A stretch of 64,000 nucleotides of DNA, taken from NCBI GenBank assembly GCA_035546335.1, contig DATKDP010000005.1:41228-105227 (forward strand), given 5' to 3'. The translations under genes and the position numbers were made by a program. The stretch is from DATKDP01 sp035546335 (GTDB lineage: Bacteria > Acidobacteriota > Thermoanaerobaculia > Gp7-AA8). The notes below the pieces were generated by a model that was not told the DNA's origin, made no database searches, and saw nothing but the letters and a program-made list of their open reading frames with translations. Shown here piece by piece: positions 61,266 to 64,000 of the stretch (position 1 is its first letter; every line of letters begins with the position of its first letter).

Positions 61266-63937
61266 CCGCCGATGCGTCGAGACGATCAGGCGGGATCATC
61301 GCGCTGCGCGGCTTCCTGACGATCCTGAAAGCTCTCGTGTTGCGGCCGCTTCTTCGCGAGCGAGGAAGGAGTCTGCTGACCATCGCCGGGATCGCCGTGG
61401 GAGTGGCGGTGCTCGTCGCCATCCAGCTCGCGAACAGCAGTGCCCTTCGCGCCTTCGGTGAATCGGTCGACGCGATCGCCGGCCGGGCGAACTTTCAGAT
61501 CGTCGCGGACGCCGCCCCGCTCGACGAGGAGCTCCTCGCCGGCCTGCAGCCTCTCTGGCGCCTCGGCGTCCGCTTCGCTCCGGTCATCGACGTCGACGGA
61601 CTCCTCGAACGATCCGGAATTCCGATTCGAATCCTGGCCGTCGATCTTCTCTCCGATCTCCACTTCCGCGACTATCGCTATGCCTCCGTCCTCACAACGC
61701 GGACAGCGGATGGAGGCGCCGGCGGTACGACCGGGCAGAAGCGCACGACCGGCGGGGCAGCGGAGATCGCCGCCTACCTCGACCTCTTCCGCGACGATTC
61801 GATCGTTCTTCCCGAAACATTCGCCGGGCAGCAGCGGCTCGGCCTCGGTGATTCTTTGCGGCTCAATGTTCTCGGGCAGCGGAGAACGTTCGTCATTCGA
61901 GGACTCCTGCAGCCGATCGGTCCCGCGACTGCGTTCGATGGAAGTCTGGCGGTTCTCGACATCGCGACGGCGCAGAGCTCGTTCGGGATGGAAGGGAAGA
62001 TCAGTCGCATCGACCTGATGGTGCCGGCCGCGGTCGAAGAGGAGGCGAAGGCGCTGCTCGCCGAGGTGATGCCGCCCGGGGCTCGGCTGGAGCGGCCCTC
62101 GCGCCGCAACGAGCGGGTCGGTCGCATGTTGCGGGCGTTTCGCGCCAACCTCATCGCCCTGGCTGCGGTCGCCCTCGTCGTCGGGGTGTTTCTCGTCTAC
62201 AACACCGTGCTGATCTCGATTCTGCGGCGACGCGACCAGGTAGGCGTGGCGAAGACCCTCGGCGCGACACCCCGCCAGATCTTCGCTGCATTCCTGATCG
62301 AAGGAGCGGTCTTCGGGGCGACGGGATCGGCAGCGGGCGTCGCGCTCGGTTACGGGCTCGCCTGGTCGACGCTCGACATCATCGGCAGGACGGTCAATGC
62401 ACTCTATGTAACGACCGCTCCGCGGGAGATCGAGCTGGGAATGGGGCTGGTGGCGGTCGCGATGGCGGCCGGAATCGTGGTCTCGCTTCTCGCGTCGATT
62501 CAGCCCGCCCTCGAGGCCGCGGCGGTCTCTCCCAACACCATGATCCGCAGCGGCATGCATCAGCGCATCGGGAGGGAGCGAAGAAGGCGATTCACGGTCG
62601 TGGCACTGCTGCTGTTCGCCCTCGCCTGGGTCGCGTCGCTCTTCCCTCCCGCGCTCGGCCTGCCCATCGGCGGCTACGTCTCGGTTCTTCTGGTGATCGC
62701 CGGCTTCTCACTTCTCGCCCCCTTCGTGATCGTCACACTCTCCGCCGTGATGGCGTCCCCACTCCGCAGCGCTGCCGGCGTGACAGGCAAGCTCGCGGCG
62801 GTCTCGCTGCCGGCATCGCTGCGCCGGGTCGCCGTCGCGGCCGCTGCGCTGTCGATCGCGATCGGAATGATGGTCGCCGTCTCGCTGATGATCGGAAGCT
62901 TCCGGGAGACCGTCCGCATCTGGGTCGATCAGACGGTCAAATCGGATCTCTGGATCCGGCCATCGCATGGACTGTCCAATGCGCCGATCGCCGTCTTTCC
63001 TGATGAGATCTCGGAGGATCTGCGACGCATGGACATGATCGCCGCGTTCGATCGCTTTCGGGGGCGCGATCTCGTCTTTCGCGATAGTTTGATCACCGTC
63101 GGCAGCGGCGACTTCGACGTCGCGATGAGTCATGGCGAGCTTCCGATGGTGGCTCCGCGGTCGGCGCGGCGGGCACTCGAGGACGCCGTCCGTCTCGAGG
63201 GCGTCGTCGTCTCGGAGAGCTTCGCCATCAAGTATCGCGTCGCATCCGGCGACGCGATCGAGCTCCCGGTTGCCGGCGGCACGCGGCGCTTCCCTGTCAC
63301 CGGCATCTATCGCGACTACTCCAACGATCGGGGAGTCGTGGCCATGGATCGTTCGCTCTTCGAGACGTCGTACGGCGATTCTTCGATCAACACCATCGCC
63401 GTCTTTCTACGCCAGGGCGTCGATCCCGAATCCGCCCGGCGAGAGATCGAGCGAGTCCTCGGGCCGAAGTACGGAGCATTCGCCTTCACCAACGTCGCGA
63501 TTCGAGCCGAGGTGATGAGAATCTTCGATCAGACGTTCCTGATCACCCGTGCTCTTCTAGCGATCGCTCTGATCGTCGCAGTGCTGGGGATTGTCAATAC
63601 GCTCGCGGCGCTGATACTCGAACGACGTCGCGAGATCGCGATTCTCGAGGTTCTCGGAATGTCGAGCGGACAGGTCCGGCTGATGCTCGTGCTCGAGTCG
63701 GCCATTCTCGGCGCGGCCTCTTCGATCATCGGACTCGCATCCGGCCTGGTGCTCTCGCTGATCCTGATTCACGTGATCAACAAACAGTCGTTCGGCTGGA
63801 CCATCGCCTTCGACCCGCCGGTCGCACTGATCGCCATGTCTCTTCTGGCGACTTTCGTCGCGACGATCCTCTCAGGGCTGATTCCGGCCCGTCTCGCCAG
63901 CAGGCTGCGCCTCGCGCTCGCCCTGAAGAGCGAGTGA
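61262..63937 (+). CDS. ABC transporter permease with two FtsX domains, YbbP type
   Basis: 891 residues. TM1 near residue 36-56, a periplasmic domain to about 290, TM helices about 295-315, 340-375 and 400-420, then a second half with TM near 450-475, 480-510, 530-560, a second periplasmic domain, and three helices about 755-885. Two FtsX blocks (VFLVYNTVLISILRRRDQVGVAKTLGATPRQI and ILERRREIAILEVLGMSSGQVRLMLVLES) are clear. YbbP-like proteins with YbbA are the closest recognised type; cargo unknown, perhaps lipids. ATGA overlap with the ATPase gene. The stop codon is followed at once by a heptamer array. Confidence 0.93.
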   Translation: MTADASRRSGGIIALRGFLTILKALVLRPLLRERGRSLLTIAGIAVGVAVLVAIQLANSSALRAFGESVDAIAGRANFQIVADAAPLDEELLAGLQPLWRLGVRFAPVIDVDGLLERSGIPIRILAVDLLSDLHFRDYRYASVLTTRTADGGAGGTTGQKRTTGGAAEIAAYLDLFRDDSIVLPETFAGQQRLGLGDSLRLNVLGQRRTFVIRGLLQPIGPATAFDGSLAVLDIATAQSSFGMEGKISRIDLMVPAAVEEEAKALLAEVMPPGARLERPSRRNERVGRMLRAFRANLIALAAVALVVGVFLVYNTVLISILRRRDQVGVAKTLGATPRQIFAAFLIEGAVFGATGSAAGVALGYGLAWSTLDIIGRTVNALYVTTAPREIELGMGLVAVAMAAGIVVSLLASIQPALEAAAVSPNTMIRSGMHQRIGRERRRRFTVVALLLFALAWVASLFPPALGLPIGGYVSVLLVIAGFSLLAPFVIVTLSAVMASPLRSAAGVTGKLAAVSLPASLRRVAVAAAALSIAIGMMVAVSLMIGSFRETVRIWVDQTVKSDLWIRPSHGLSNAPIAVFPDEISEDLRRMDMIAAFDRFRGRDLVFRDSLITVGSGDFDVAMSHGELPMVAPRSARRALEDAVRLEGVVVSESFAIKYRVASGDAIELPVAGGTRRFPVTGIYRDYSNDRGVVAMDRSLFETSYGDSSINTIAVFLRQGVDPESARREIERVLGPKYGAFAFTNVAIRAEVMRIFDQTFLITRALLAIALIVAVLGIVNTLAALILERRREIAILEVLGMSSGQVRLMLVLESAILGAASSIIGLASGLVLSLILIHVINKQSFGWTIAFDPPVALIAMSLLATFVATILSGLIPARLASRLRLALALKSE

Positions 63938-64000
63938 GAGACGAGAGGCGAGGGGCGAGAGGCGAGAGGCGAGAGGCGAGGGACGAGAGGCGGGAGGCGA
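63938..64000. repeat. Heptamer array (GAGGCGA/GAGACGA type), open at the window end
   Basis: GAGACGA, GAGGCGA, GGGGCGA and GGGACGA units start right after the stop codon at 63937 and run to the window edge. The complementary arm, if present, would lie outside. Confidence 0.9.

Overview
The window is GC-rich (by eye roughly 60% or more), densely coded bacterial chromosome, with about 40 genes that I can support. The organism has an outer membrane: there are two TonB-plug/barrel receptors, a C-terminal-Phe beta-barrel protein, lipoproteins and a type IV pilus ATPase. Large Oar-like receptors with an N-terminal carboxypeptidase-regulatory domain, TPR-tailed sulfatase-like lipoproteins, and a DUF4388 protein together point to an uncultured-type lineage such as Acidobacteriota. 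That placement is inference. No rRNA, tRNA, phage, transposase gene or CRISPR was seen.

Layout. 1-5.9 kb: a secreted protein and an outer-membrane barrel protein, then an SLC6/NSS-type sodium symporter translationally coupled to a small anchored protein. 6.3-17.6 kb: a duplicated block of two 972-residue Oar-like receptors flanking two sulfatase-like lipoproteins, all on the minus strand. 18-26.3 kb: housekeeping genes (TIGR01777 epimerase, tsaD, valS-birA, coaX, rpiA, a lipoprotein). 26.4-28.9 kb: an RND/MMPL transporter. 29-38 kb: a five-gene minus-strand cluster of MinD-like ATPase, APC-type permease fused to a winged-helix domain, UrtA-like membrane-anchored binding protein, dCache hybrid kinase with HPt, and a receiver-coiled-coil regulator. 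Three consecutive ATGA overlaps tie the last four together. It looks like a transport-linked phosphorelay and is the best candidate for an undescribed system. 38-48 kb: bioY, lon, nrdR, a flippase-like membrane protein, an HDAC-like deacetylase, DUF1844, a TPR/zinc-ribbon membrane protein and DUF4388. 48.5-52.2 kb: thpR, then a fumarase alpha-beta-aspartase operon (aspartate to fumarate to malate). 52.6-64 kb: clpB, a PilT-like ATPase, a VapBC45-like pair with a shortened toxin facing a NYN nuclease gene, a TerC protein, a DUF4097-like protein, and a YbbA/YbbP-type ABC exporter.

The most unusual non-coding feature is the set of repeats between genes. There are tandem arrays of many different sequences that nearly all have a 7-base period, often as inverted arms and often starting within a few bases of a stop codon. 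There are also several families of short hairpin elements (GGCCGAAGAT palindromes, a GGACGAAGC/GCTTCGTCC stem-loop, a GCACCCC-GAA-GGGGTGC REP-like element, and a TCATCCTGAGCGA inverted repeat) and a 278-bp tandem duplication. Some of these touch coding sequence: one heptamer array encodes a lipoprotein signal peptide, and two convergent genes end inside one array.
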